A stretch of DNA of 64,000 nucleotides from Caballeronia temeraria (lineage in GTDB: Bacteria; Pseudomonadota; Gammaproteobacteria; Burkholderiales; Burkholderiaceae), in NCBI RefSeq assembly GCF_001544795.2, contig NZ_FCOI02000003.1, positions 372,001-436,000 on the forward strand. Reading direction: 5' to 3'. Below are positions 1 through 9,420 of the stretch, piece by piece. Every line of letters starts with the position of its first letter. Position 1 is the stretch's first letter. The notes under the pieces are model-generated. The model was not told where the DNA came from and searched no databases. It worked only from the letters and a program-made list of their open reading frames with translations. Made by a program: the position numbers and the translations under genes.

Positions 1-948
1 TCATTCCCTGTTGCGACTCTGTGCGCGAAACTCAGATGGCGACATCGAAAGTTCTTTGCGAAACAGCTTCGACAGCCGCTCTCCGTTGCTGAGACCCGCG
101 CGGCGAGCAATCTTGTCGACCGGAAGATCAGTGCTTTTCAACAGCTTGCACGTGAGGTCTAGCCGCGCGCGCAGAAGATACTGCAAAGGGGTGATGCCAA
201 TTTCCCGCTTGAAGAGACGCAGAAAGTTACGCTCGCTCATCGAAGACATTCGCGCGGCATCGACGATAGATATCGGCTTCGCACAGTTCTGCGTGATCCA
301 GCGGGCCGAAGCACATACCTTCTCTCTCAACGTCGCGGTATGCATTTCTTCGAGATCGCTCTCCAGCGAGATATCTGCGCTCGAACCCAGACGATGCGCA
401 ACACGCGCTGCGATTTCCGATCCGAGGTCCTTCTTCAGAAGGGTGAGAGAACTCATCAAAGCTTGATCGCTATCATGCTTCAGAGATTGCGAGTCGCGTT
501 GTTGCACGCCAGCGGCAGATAACAGAATGTGGCCATTCCCGATTGCAATGATGCTGTCACTCTTCGCGCTGAGCCTGCGAAGCAATTCGACGAAGGCGTC
601 ATCGGCCAATGCACGCGCAACGCCGCTTCCGCCCGCGACGAAAAGCGTATCGAGGCTATCGACGTCGTCTCCGTCCCACGGCTGCGTCCAGACGGACATC
701 GCTGACGAACAGGAAACCGTACCGCCGCTCGCCGATATGAGATTCACCCGATACGTGAACGCATGCTTCGAATCTTCTGATTGCAATTCGTTCGCGGTGT
801 GAAGTGCCTCAGCCAGAATGCCGGCCGCCAGCAATGAAAAACCATCGTACAAAACGATTCCGATACGCTTGATCGCCCTGGAAGGCTGCGAACGAACGTC
901 GTCGCCAGATAGCGCTGCACTTTCGCGGACGGGACGTGAGGTCGACAT
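1..948 (-). CDS. GlxA-family AraC-type transcriptional regulator with DJ-1/PfpI domain
   Basis: A cytoplasmic DNA-binding regulator of about 315 aa. Residues roughly 28-200 form a DJ-1/PfpI-like ligand domain (start IGIVLYDGFSLL). Residues about 205-310 form an AraC/XylS double helix-turn-helix, with the family signatures MSERNFLRLFKREIG and GFSN-like RAGLSNGERLSKLFRK. The usual GxCxG nucleophile elbow reads IGNGHILL, so the cysteine is absent and the domain is probably a sensor rather than an enzyme. The ATG at 948 is chosen over the GTG at 951 because GGAGGA lies at better spacing from it. It follows an exopolysaccharide-type gene group on the same strand and could regulate it, but that is inference. 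The effector is unknown. Confidence 0.85.
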   Translation of the reverse strand: MSTSRPVRESAALSGDDVRSQPSRAIKRIGIVLYDGFSLLAAGILAEALHTANELQSEDSKHAFTYRVNLISASGGTVSCSSAMSVWTQPWDGDDVDSLDTLFVAGGSGVARALADDAFVELLRRLSAKSDSIIAIGNGHILLSAAGVQQRDSQSLKHDSDQALMSSLTLLKKDLGSEIAARVAHRLGSSADISLESDLEEMHTATLREKVCASARWITQNCAKPISIVDAARMSSMSERNFLRLFKREIGITPLQYLLRARLDLTCKLLKSTDLPVDKIARRAGLSNGERLSKLFRKELSMSPSEFRAQSRNRE

Positions 949-1207
949 CACGTGTCCTCCAGTTTGATTCTTGAATCTTCGTATGGAACGCGTGTATTGG
1001 CCATCAAGCTTATGAACGCATGCGTCGAGTTGATCTCACTTTCAGAATACAGGCAAGAAAAAATTTCGTCGACAGCTGATCAAATAGTCATCCATATGAA
1101 AAAACTCCCGATCTATTTTATTCTCCTGACTTGTTGATCCCTCGGGGGTGGTCGAAAGTCGATAACTTTTAGGATTGGATTCGTGCAGTGACCGGCGACC
1201 GCATCCC

Positions 1208-3025
1208 TCATCGGGACGAAGTCAGATCGAGCGTCAGATAACCTGTCACCGACTGCGCGGCGATGCCAGTGAGCCTGATTGTCGTGCCCGAAAACGTGGC
1301 GTGGCAGCTCGCGTTCGCGCCGACGCCAGAGCCCATACCCGAGCCATCGTTCGAGGTGATTGCCGCGCCCGCGGGACGGGCCAGCTTGTAGGTGCTTCCT
1401 TGCGCGCCGGCCGACCAGACCTGCAACGTAATGTTCGCGTGAGTCGACGAGCCACCCAAGGCCGTCAATGTCGACAGGTCCAGGCTCGCAGTGTGGACGC
1501 CAGAAAACGAGACCCGCAAGCGCTGACCGCGATATAGCGGATAGCCATTTGCAGTCACATGAACGCCCCCGTTCGGCTGCCATGCGTCAGAGAACGCATT
1601 GTCATGGACGATCGCTGGTACGCCGGAATTGTAGGGGTCGTGCTCGAATGCATATGCGCCGCAATTGTGGCAGGCATTGCCTGCAATGATCGGACTCGTG
1701 GCGATCGGCGAATCCGTGTAGTAGCGCAACGCATAGCCCTTGGTTTTTGTCACGTCGTATTCAAACGAGTTGTTCACGAATGCGCCGCCATCGGGATTCT
1801 TCCACTCGCCTTCGTGAATCTCCGCTCCCGGCAGTCCGTGCAGGTGATTCTCTTTGATGACTGCACCCTGCGCACGATTGAATGTAAACATCGTCTCGTC
1901 GCTGGTGAAGTCGTTGTGAACGATCTCGAATCCTGTCCGCACTCCTGCGCCCTGATCGTTCGCCCACAACGCCGCACGTCCCGTTGCATGAATCGTGTTG
2001 TTGCTGAACACGATTCCTTTTTGTCCGTCGGTCGAGCTGGACAGCATGATTGCGCCCGCCTCCGTGCTTGTTGGTGAAACTGCCTTTGCAGCACCCGATA
2101 GGTAAGCAGGCGTGCGATAGGCCGTATTGTTGACGAAGACCACGTTGCGCGGAATACGCCCCGATCCGGTTCCGTTCCGGAAGTAACTTAGCTCTCCGAA
2201 GTTCGCGTTACGTACGGTGTTTCCGATAAGGATCACATCCACTCCGCCTTCCGCGTCGAGTCCCACATCACCGCAATTCGATATCGTATTTCCGTTGACG
2301 ATCAGATCTTCGCTATCGGCCTCGAAGAAGCCGCCGTCTGAAGCCGTATCGATCACGTTGTCCGAATACTGGCCGTGAGTGACCTGCCATATTTCCATGC
2401 CATGCATCGTGTCAACAATGCGATTGTTATAGACATACTGATGGCTCGATCCCGTCTGCAAGATCCCTTGCGCACTGCTTCCGCAATTCCAGATGTCATT
2501 GCCGCCGATAAAGTTATTCGCAGAGTGCCAGACGCCGATGCCGCAGCCGTTGAAGCCGCCCGCATCGATTTGCAGATTGAATACCCCGGCGTTGTCTCCA
2601 TTGATCAGCACAATCTGACGTTGATCGGCGCTGCCCCAAGGTTCATAGAGTGGAACATTGGCGGTCAATTGAATGATCGTGCTTTCCGGTCCGTCGCCGG
2701 TGACGAACGTATTGGCCGGCACGAGAAGATAAGACGAAACCCTATAAATTCCGGCCTTCAGGCGGACGTTGCCGCCTGCGGCAAAGCATCGGTTGAGAGC
2801 TTTCGTCGCATCGGTCGCGCCGGTATTATCCGCCGCGAATCGTGCATGGCAATCGACGCTCGAATCGAATTTCTTCGCGACCTTCCTTGCGATCGCATGT
2901 GCCGAAGCCGATAGATAAGCGGCCGTGCCGTCGACAGTCGATTTTCGAACGGCACCTTCCTGCGCAACGGTGAGATTGCTGCACATGAGGGCCGCAATCG
3001 GGAACCAGTGCCATAGTCGTTTCAT
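1208..3025 (-). CDS. Secreted right-handed parallel beta-helix protein (pectate-lyase-like fold)
   Basis: A protein of about 605 aa starting at MKRLWHWF, which opens a signal peptide of about 21 residues (hydrophobic core, then NLTVAQ). A longer in-frame start at 3094 lacks sense, because it would bury the signal peptide behind 23 polar residues. The body is a long run of short turns rich in N, G, V and I (INGDNAGVFNLQID, NNFIGGNDIWNC, VILIGNTVRN), typical of PbH1 repeats of the pectin-lyase superfold. Such secreted proteins often cleave or epimerise polysaccharides. Its place directly downstream of O-antigen-ligase-like and Wzc-like genes (20-40 base gaps) suggests it trims or modifies the exported polymer. 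No catalytic residues could be assigned by eye, so the substrate and reaction are unknown. Confidence 0.8.
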   Translation of the reverse strand: MKRLWHWFPIAALMCSNLTVAQEGAVRKSTVDGTAAYLSASAHAIARKVAKKFDSSVDCHARFAADNTGATDATKALNRCFAAGGNVRLKAGIYRVSSYLLVPANTFVTGDGPESTIIQLTANVPLYEPWGSADQRQIVLINGDNAGVFNLQIDAGGFNGCGIGVWHSANNFIGGNDIWNCGSSAQGILQTGSSHQYVYNNRIVDTMHGMEIWQVTHGQYSDNVIDTASDGGFFEADSEDLIVNGNTISNCGDVGLDAEGGVDVILIGNTVRNANFGELSYFRNGTGSGRIPRNVVFVNNTAYRTPAYLSGAAKAVSPTSTEAGAIMLSSSTDGQKGIVFSNNTIHATGRAALWANDQGAGVRTGFEIVHNDFTSDETMFTFNRAQGAVIKENHLHGLPGAEIHEGEWKNPDGGAFVNNSFEYDVTKTKGYALRYYTDSPIATSPIIAGNACHNCGAYAFEHDPYNSGVPAIVHDNAFSDAWQPNGGVHVTANGYPLYRGQRLRVSFSGVHTASLDLSTLTALGGSSTHANITLQVWSAGAQGSTYKLARPAGAAITSNDGSGMGSGVGANASCHATFSGTTIRLTGIAAQSVTGYLTLDLTSSR

Positions 3026-3045
3026 GGCCGCGTCGACCCCGACCG

Positions 3046-4248
3046 TCAGCGGGACGCCTCGTCTTCCTGCACCTTTTTGAGCATGAAGAGACAAAGGAGC
3101 AACATGAAGATGAAATTTATCGGGAACACGGTCGGAAACGGCAGATTTGCCGAGGCGACCACGAAGTAGATCGAAAACAATAGTGCAGCGAAGAGCACGC
3201 GTTTCGACCTCTGACTATTCGTCTCGCGAAGCGCATTGTAGAGACGCCACATGAAGGCTGAAAACATGGCCAGCAGCGCCGCCGTCCAGATCAATCCGTA
3301 GTTATTCAATGAGGTAACCCACCAGGATTCTGAAATCGAGTAGCCATCCGCGCCCAGAATCCAGACGGAGAAGTCGGCGAGATTGGCCACTTTGAACGAA
3401 GCGAAATGGGCGTCAGAGCTCGCCTCTTTCGACGTGAGGACCACATCCAGCAACTCACTTCCGTCGGGTCTGAAGTCGCCGAACAGAACGGGCATTAGCA
3501 ACGGGAGACAAGCGATCATGAGAATAAGCACAGTTGCCTTGAAATGATTCATCAATCCCCATAGCAGGATCAGAAATACAAGAAAGGCAATTGCAGTCAA
3601 GGACTGCGAGAAGACGATCGATAAGATTACACCCAGGATGCACAACCGATTTACCAATGTTCTCGGCGAGCAGAACGCGTAGCCCAGAAGGAGAAACAAC
3701 AAGGCTCCGAAACCGTTCGGATCATCGAGGAAACTGCCGAAACGGACAGACAAGGTATCTTCGTACGCAAGAGCCGGAAGCCGGCCAATCGAGTAGAACA
3801 GGATAATCTGAATGAGGTTGACTAGCAGAGAGAGATACAGCGTGAACTTCATGAAAGCGTCGATCGAACTCATGGTCACGGCGCGCACCGATAAAGAAAC
3901 AAAAAAAGCGACGGCTGCAACGAAGGCGAACGCGAGATGCTTTGGTTCTCCATCAAAGGTAAGGTGAATGAAGGGGCACACCAGCAACGCAAGATACAGG
4001 GCTATGAAACCCAATTTCCTTCGCGGAATGTACAGCCCGCCGGCCGCGACCGCGATGACGGCGCAGGCGGCTGCCAGAAGCAGATATTTCGCCGCCTGCA
4101 GGAACGGCGGCGTGTCGGAGTAGGTCGGGCTCGTCTGAGCGGAGTTGATCTGCAACGGATAGCGATACGACGAATACAGGAGGGCAATCAACACGGTTGC
4201 CCAGAAAATGGAGTTCACTATTTTCGATCTGGCCATGGCTGAATTCAT
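3046..4248 (-). CDS. O-antigen ligase / Wzy-polymerase-like integral membrane protein
   Basis: A polytopic inner-membrane protein of about 400 aa with around ten hydrophobic segments. It has a periplasmic-type loop containing DDPNGFGALL, the NPNxFG-like signature seen in Wzy/WaaL family proteins. Proteins of this family either polymerise repeat units on the undecaprenyl lipid or transfer polysaccharide to a lipid acceptor. The gene lies 39 bases after the Wzc-like gene and 20 bases before the beta-helix gene, so the three probably form one transcript. The start is uncertain: TTG at 4269, ATG at 4248 and ATG at 4236 are all possible and none has a convincing ribosome binding site. I chose 4248. 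Polymerase versus ligase cannot be decided from sequence. Confidence 0.75.
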   Translation of the reverse strand: MNSAMARSKIVNSIFWATVLIALLYSSYRYPLQINSAQTSPTYSDTPPFLQAAKYLLLAAACAVIAVAAGGLYIPRRKLGFIALYLALLVCPFIHLTFDGEPKHLAFAFVAAVAFFVSLSVRAVTMSSIDAFMKFTLYLSLLVNLIQIILFYSIGRLPALAYEDTLSVRFGSFLDDPNGFGALLFLLLGYAFCSPRTLVNRLCILGVILSIVFSQSLTAIAFLVFLILLWGLMNHFKATVLILMIACLPLLMPVLFGDFRPDGSELLDVVLTSKEASSDAHFASFKVANLADFSVWILGADGYSISESWWVTSLNNYGLIWTAALLAMFSAFMWRLYNALRETNSQRSKRVLFAALLFSIYFVVASANLPFPTVFPINFIFMLLLCLFMLKKVQEDEASR

Positions 4249-4287
4249 TACTTTGAGATTTTCGCGCAAGTGATCGGATAGAATTTC

Positions 4288-6516
4288 TTATCGCACTACT
4301 TCTGTCTCGTGCCCTTTATAGGTGTAGTTCGAATAGCGGTAACGTCCGTAGTCGTAGCTGTATCGGCCAGGCCGCAGGCGCTGTCCATTGACGATGACGC
4401 CACGAACCGTCACTCCGAGCTTCGCAAATCGCCGTATTGATTCGCGCAGTTCGCCGAGTCCGGTCATGCCTTGCCGCGCGACGAGCAATGTGGTGCCCGA
4501 CAGCGACGCCAATTGCGAAGCGTCCGGCACGGAAAGCACTGGCGGCGCATCCAGAAGTACAACGTCATACGCCGCAGACAGTTGGCTCGCCAGCGCTTGC
4601 AGGTTGTGAGTCGAGAGCACATCGCTCGGATTCGACACGACGCTTCCAACGGGGAGAAAATCGACGCCCGCCAGCGCAGTCGATCGAATCAAATCGTCGG
4701 CGCATGACGCGCCTTGTATGAGATCGGAGAGGCCCGGTCCTCGTTCACCGCCCACATGACGATGCAAAAGACCCCGTCGCATATCAGCGTCGACGAGCAG
4801 CACGCGCTTTCCCGCGGCACCCATGATTGCGGCAAGGTTCAGCGCGATGAACGACATGCCGACACCCGGCGTCGGACCGCTGATGAGCACCATGCGGTTA
4901 CGCGCGTTGAGCATCGCGAACTCCAGAGTCGCTCGCAGGCCGCGCAGGCTTTCTATCGCGTGGTCCGCTTTCGATTCCTGCGCGAGAATCACACTTTCCG
5001 TTCCAGCGCGGCGGCGGCGCGCGAGCTTCTCCTCGAGTCGACTGTATGGGACGCTCGCGTAGACCGGAAGCCCGGTGCGTAGCTCGACCTCGTGGGGGTC
5101 GTCGATCGCGTCGAACATGAGCAGGCGCGCCAGCGACGTCATGATGCCGACAAACAGGCCAAGCACTAACGATGCCGCGATGATACGCAACGGTCTGGGG
5201 CGAACGCGGTCCTCGGGCACGGCGGGGCTATCGATGAGACGGACATTGCCCGCCTTTCCTGCCTTGACGAGCTTGAGTTCTTCGAGCGTACTCGACAACG
5301 TGGCGTAGAGCCCGGCGCCCACGGTCACGTCGCGCTGAAGTCGAAGGACATCTTGCTCCAGCGGGGGCAGCAGGCGTGTCGCGCGGCCGACGTCGTCCGC
5401 CTCGCGCTGCGCGACCTGTATCTGCGCATCGACCGAACGTACCGCCGGATGGTCTTCGGTGAAGCGGGAAAGCAATTCCTGGCGCTTCTTTTCGAGGTCC
5501 GTGAGCTTGGTCTGAGCCGAGATCGAGCGCTGAAGCAAGCTCGTCGCCTCCTCACCGAGATTCACCGTGCCGTGCGCCGCACGATAAGTGTTCAAGCGCG
5601 TTTCCGAAGCGTCCAGACGCTCCTTCAGATCCGGCAATTGCAGTTGAAGAAATTGGAGCGAACGTTCGGCTTCCGCCGATTTACGCCGCATATTCTGGCT
5701 GACGTACTCCGCCCCGATAGCCCCGAGGATCGCGCTGATCTTTTGTGGATCGGTGCCCGTCAACGACACGCTGATGACGTTCGAACCTTTGTCCGTCTCC
5801 TCGATCGTCAATTCCTTGCGCAGCTTCTCCGTGGTGATGACAGGCGACAAGCGCCTCAACACGAACGTCGCGCCAGTCTCCGCGTCGATACTGTCGACAA
5901 GCAGTTTGACCGGACCGTGGATAGTCGTTGCCTGCAATACGTCGCCAATCGCGCCGCTTAGTTTGATGTCGCGATAACTTAAGTCGAAGGCTCGACCCGG
6001 ACATTTCGTCAGCACGAATGTTCGCCCGTATAACTCTCGCGGTACATCGAACTGCGAGACTTCGATTCGTTCCTTGCTCCACGCATAGCCGAACGGACCC
6101 GGTGTCGACATTGCATCCGAATGCTCCGCGATCCAGCGTCCGATCACGGGGACATAGCGCGGCGATGCTTCGATATACAGATGCATCTTGTCTACGACCT
6201 GGCTCACCACCGAGCGCGAGCCGATCACCTGAGTCTCGCTCAAGGCGGCGGTCTTGACGTCGAACATCGACGACACATCGCCCAATGCATTCCTTGATGT
6301 CGCCGTATCGGCGCTTTGTTCGACCTGCACGAGCATGTCCGTGCTATAGACAGGCTGGGCCAGAAACGCATACGCAACACCGAAGGCGAGCACGATCGCG
6401 GTAATCACTCCGATCAGCTTCCGGTTGTCGTAGATGGTGTCGAGATAACTTGCGAATCTCGCTGGCGGGTCTTCGTCGGGATAGCTTTTTTCGAACGACG
6501 TGCTGTCTCGGTTCAT
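4288..6516 (-). CDS. Wzc/EpsB-like polysaccharide co-polymerase and BY-kinase domain protein with altered Walker A
   Basis: A 742-aa protein. A Wzz-type chain-length domain runs from about residue 20 to 300, with a first membrane helix at 33-53. A GNVR segment near residue 424 is followed by a second helix around 445-465. The C-terminal cytoplasmic BY-kinase-like domain has a Walker A-like loop (GPTPGVGMSF), a Walker A-prime segment (RVLLVDADMRRG) and a Tyr-rich tail with seven tyrosines in GRYSYDYGRYRYSNYTY. The conserved Walker A lysine is Met554 (ATG, minus-strand codon at 4855-4857). Family members control chain length and export of capsule or EPS, and autophosphorylate the Tyr cluster. 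Without the lysine, ATP hydrolysis and kinase activity are doubtful although the tail is kept. The start has a good ribosome binding site (CGGAGAACGAAC). Confidence 0.9.
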   Translation of the reverse strand: MNRDSTSFEKSYPDEDPPARFASYLDTIYDNRKLIGVITAIVLAFGVAYAFLAQPVYSTDMLVQVEQSADTATSRNALGDVSSMFDVKTAALSETQVIGSRSVVSQVVDKMHLYIEASPRYVPVIGRWIAEHSDAMSTPGPFGYAWSKERIEVSQFDVPRELYGRTFVLTKCPGRAFDLSYRDIKLSGAIGDVLQATTIHGPVKLLVDSIDAETGATFVLRRLSPVITTEKLRKELTIEETDKGSNVISVSLTGTDPQKISAILGAIGAEYVSQNMRRKSAEAERSLQFLQLQLPDLKERLDASETRLNTYRAAHGTVNLGEEATSLLQRSISAQTKLTDLEKKRQELLSRFTEDHPAVRSVDAQIQVAQREADDVGRATRLLPPLEQDVLRLQRDVTVGAGLYATLSSTLEELKLVKAGKAGNVRLIDSPAVPEDRVRPRPLRIIAASLVLGLFVGIMTSLARLLMFDAIDDPHEVELRTGLPVYASVPYSRLEEKLARRRRAGTESVILAQESKADHAIESLRGLRATLEFAMLNARNRMVLISGPTPGVGMSFIALNLAAIMGAAGKRVLLVDADMRRGLLHRHVGGERGPGLSDLIQGASCADDLIRSTALAGVDFLPVGSVVSNPSDVLSTHNLQALASQLSAAYDVVLLDAPPVLSVPDASQLASLSGTTLLVARQGMTGLGELRESIRRFAKLGVTVRGVIVNGQRLRPGRYSYDYGRYRYSNYTYKGHETEVVR

Positions 6517-7040
6517 GTTCGTTCTCCGATGATCCCTGAAGTCGAAAGTCCCGACCCAATACTTCGTAACGCTTATTTCGGATCATTCGAAGCCGATCCG
6601 GGCAGCGCGACCATAAGCTTTTTTCTGTCCTGTGTCGCGTAACGAGGCACCGAAATCTGAAGAGCCCCCGCGTTCCAGCGCACTTCCCGCTCTGGCCGGT
6701 TTCGGGGTTTGACGTCGAAGAATTTCATCTGATTGTTAGCATGCTTCGCTATGGACAACATGCAGGCGGTCGCGCCGCGGAGTGCAGATTAACAGTGCAC
6801 TTTATCTTCGTGTAGCAAATTTTTCGACGGCGTGTGTGCGAGGACGCATACTCCGGAAAGCATGCGGGCCGCATTCGCGGATGGGCGAAAATGACCAATA
6901 TGTTGTCCAGCGTCGCAAAGTGACGCGGTCTATGATCGGTTCGCCAGCTTGCGCCAATTTCGTGTTCGACGTGGCTTCGCGGCCATCCGGACCTTGCCTC
7001 ATACCATGATCCTGCGAGCTGGCATCGCACAGGGACCATC
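6517..7040. other. Intergenic region between divergent polysaccharide genes
   Basis: A 524-base stretch with no convincing gene, between the Wzc-like gene (minus) and the GT-C-like gene (plus). It must hold promoters for both directions. An inverted repeat GTGCA-N9-TGCAC lies at 6782-6800 within AT-richer DNA and could be a regulator site. A short minus-strand frame of 51 codons (6728-6573) has no ribosome binding site and is not called. Confidence 0.5.
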
Positions 7041-8594
7041 ATGGATATCACTTACCGGCAAACTGCTCCGGCTACGCTCACGCTAGCGCTGTGCATCGCG
7101 GTGATGCTGCCGCTTTTCTGGCTGGCGTATCTATATGCGGTCCCGACTGAGGATGCCGTCATCCTCTTCGAATATGCAAGGAATCTTGCGCAAACCGGAG
7201 TGATCAGCTATGGCCACTCGGGAATTCCCGTAGAAGGGGCCACCGACTTTCTTTGGATGCTGGTCATCGCCGGCCTGAAAAAAGCCGGGGTTCCAGAATT
7301 CCTTTCTGCTCTCGCGCTGAACTTCGCGGGCGCATTGATCATCTTGTCGCAATTGAAAGACAGTGCGCGGCGGATCATTGCATTGATCGGCCTGCTATTC
7401 ACGCCATATTTATATGCGGCCCTTCAGGGATTCAGCCCGCTGCTCTTCTGCGCAGTCTATGTTCTTTGCATCGTGACGAGCCTGCGCCCCTATGCATCCT
7501 TTTACGCGCTGGTTTTGCTGCTGTGTCTGATTCGCCCCGATGGCGTGGTATGGGGTGCCGGACTTGTGCTCCTGCGTTTCGTGGAAGGACGCGGCCGCCA
7601 TGAACTCGGCAAGGAGCTTCGCAACTTCCTGCTCTATTTGTGTTTGCCCGGGTTGATCTACTTCGCCTGGCGCGCGTGGTATTTCTCAGAGTTGCTGCCT
7701 CTGCCCTTTCTCGTCAAATCAGCAGGCGACCGCAATCTGATTCTCTTCTATGGCTATTCAGGGTTGTATGTTCTGTCGGCATTCGCACCGATTATCCCGG
7801 CCTGCCTGATGAGCGAGGACCGAGTGCGTCTGCTGCGGCGTCTCGCGTGGTACTTCTTCTTGCCCTGCGTGTTTTATAGCTGGATGAGACTCGAGCAGAA
7901 CGCCGGCAACCGCTTCCTCGCTCCGATGTTCTTCGGCACGCTGTTCATGCTGAGCCGCGAAACGAAGCTCCGTCCAATGGTCGTATTCACGATCCTGTCG
8001 GTGCTGTGCGGAATCAAGATCACCGTGCAGACGGCGGAGACCGTCGCGGAATCGCGGTCGGAAGCGTACTACTACGTCTCGCAGGACCTCGCCCGGCTCA
8101 ATGGCAAGATGCTCGTGACCGAAGCGGGGCGCCTTGCTTATCACACCAACTGGATCACGCACGATGCGTGGGGACTCAACACGCCGCAGTATGCCCACAA
8201 GCTTATCGACTATGCGCAAATCGACGCCGGTTCCTATGATCTAATCGACGCGCACTGCAAATTTTCATTCCTCACCAATCCCATTCCGTTAGCGGCCAAT
8301 CCGCCGCGCTCCTGGGATAATCTTTGCCATGCGATGATCGACTATGTGACGGACAAGCAATACAAAGTCTTTCTGGTCCCTCTTCTGACGAACGGAATCG
8401 CCTGTTCGAACTCTCGCTTATGCGCGTTTTCGTCCGATGCATCGACGAGGCGTCCCGGTTGTCAGCGCTTCGATATCTTCGCTTTATCGCCTTCTTATGC
8501 GCACTTCGAGGAAGTGTCCCGCTTGCTGAAGAACCGTGGAGCGATCGACTATTCACCCACGCTGAAGTTTGAAGGCGACGAGATATGTAGTTGA
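7041..8594 (+). CDS. GT-C-fold integral membrane protein, probable lipid-linked sugar glycosyltransferase
   Basis: A 517-aa membrane protein with about ten hydrophobic helices and a soluble C-terminal part from roughly residue 340. The first extracytoplasmic loop reads EDAVILFEYARNLAQTG and then EGATDFLW. This matches the pattern of GT-C transferases of the AftB/ArnT kind (acidic pair, aromatic-rich loop, E-G-x-T-x-F-L-W). Such enzymes take sugars from polyprenyl-phosphate donors on the periplasmic side. AGGGA precedes the ATG at suitable spacing. It is transcribed away from the Wzc-like gene and probably contributes to the same polymer. Donor and acceptor are unknown. The soluble C-terminus has paired cysteines (CSNSRLC) and could be periplasmic. 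Confidence 0.65.
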   Translation: MDITYRQTAPATLTLALCIAVMLPLFWLAYLYAVPTEDAVILFEYARNLAQTGVISYGHSGIPVEGATDFLWMLVIAGLKKAGVPEFLSALALNFAGALIILSQLKDSARRIIALIGLLFTPYLYAALQGFSPLLFCAVYVLCIVTSLRPYASFYALVLLLCLIRPDGVVWGAGLVLLRFVEGRGRHELGKELRNFLLYLCLPGLIYFAWRAWYFSELLPLPFLVKSAGDRNLILFYGYSGLYVLSAFAPIIPACLMSEDRVRLLRRLAWYFFLPCVFYSWMRLEQNAGNRFLAPMFFGTLFMLSRETKLRPMVVFTILSVLCGIKITVQTAETVAESRSEAYYYVSQDLARLNGKMLVTEAGRLAYHTNWITHDAWGLNTPQYAHKLIDYAQIDAGSYDLIDAHCKFSFLTNPIPLAANPPRSWDNLCHAMIDYVTDKQYKVFLVPLLTNGIACSNSRLCAFSSDASTRRPGCQRFDIFALSPSYAHFEEVSRLLKNRGAIDYSPTLKFEGDEICS

Positions 8595-8635
8595 CGCTCG
8601 TGCCATTCGAGAGCGGCCGTCATCGAAGCCCAGCC

Positions 8636-9406
8636 TCAGGCCGCTTCTGTAAAGAACCCTTCGACGATATCGTCGCGCAGTCTGGCCACTTTGCGATCAC
8701 CGACCTTGCGCGGCCTCGGCAGCGCGACGTCCACCACTTCGCCGATACGCCCCGGCCGCGCCTGCATCACGACGATCCGGTCCGATAAAAGGACCGCTTC
8801 TTCAACGTCGTGCGTGACGAGCACCATCGTGATCCGTTCATGCTCCCAAATCCGCTGCAATTCGAGTTGCAATCGGCTGCGCGTCAGCGCATCGAGCGCG
8901 CCGAACGGCTCGTCGAGCAGCAGGAGACGCGGACGGTTCACGAGCCCGCGCGCAATCGCCACACGCTGCGCCATGCCGCCCGATAACTGATGCGGATAAT
9001 GCCCCTCGTATCCCTTCAATCCCACAAGCTCGACATGCTCCGACACCGCCCGCGCCTTCTCCGCCTTCGATAGCGGCGCATTACGCAACGCCACCGCGAC
9101 GTTCTGTTCGACATCGAGCCACGGAAAGAGCCGATGATCCTGAAACACGATGCCGCGCGACAGATCGGTCGTCACGACACGCTCGCCGCCGAAGTCGATC
9201 TCGCCGTCGTAATCGCCATCGAGACCCGCGATGAGCCGCAGCAATGTCGACTTGCCGCATCCGCTCGCCCCGACAATGCTAACGAACTCGCCGCTCGCAA
9301 TCGACAGATCGATGCGATCGAGCACCGGCGGCGCTGCATCGCCATTGAAGCGCTTCGTCACATGCCGCAGCGTCAGACCGCTGTCCTGTTCTACGTATGT
9401 CGTCAT
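8636..9406 (-). CDS. ABC transporter ATPase, SsuB/TauB/AtsC type
   Basis: A 256-aa nucleotide-binding subunit of a nitrate/sulfonate/taurine-class importer. Walker A is GASGCGKSTLL, the signature is LSGGMAQRVAIARG, Walker B is LLLLDEPFGALD and the H-loop is LVTHDVEEA, all intact. The start MTTYVEQDSG is chosen because the frame extends far upstream without a membrane or enzyme signature and overlaps the permease gene. Fourteen bases separate it from the upstream permease gene, so it is the last gene of the dioxygenase-binding protein-permease-permease-ATPase operon. It should power uptake of an organosulfur compound under sulfate starvation. That role comes from family and context. Confidence 0.9.
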   Translation of the reverse strand: MTTYVEQDSGLTLRHVTKRFNGDAAPPVLDRIDLSIASGEFVSIVGASGCGKSTLLRLIAGLDGDYDGEIDFGGERVVTTDLSRGIVFQDHRLFPWLDVEQNVAVALRNAPLSKAEKARAVSEHVELVGLKGYEGHYPHQLSGGMAQRVAIARGLVNRPRLLLLDEPFGALDALTRSRLQLELQRIWEHERITMVLVTHDVEEAVLLSDRIVVMQARPGRIGEVVDVALPRPRKVGDRKVARLRDDIVEGFFTEAA

Positions 9407-9420
9407 TTTCTGGTTTCTCC

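Noticed and set aside
6573..6728. Minus-strand open frame of 51 codons upstream of the Wzc-like gene, starting MKFFDVKPRNRPERE
   Set aside because: It has a partly plausible PqqD-like feel (WNAGALQISVPR) but no ribosome binding site and weak codon bias. Not enough to call.
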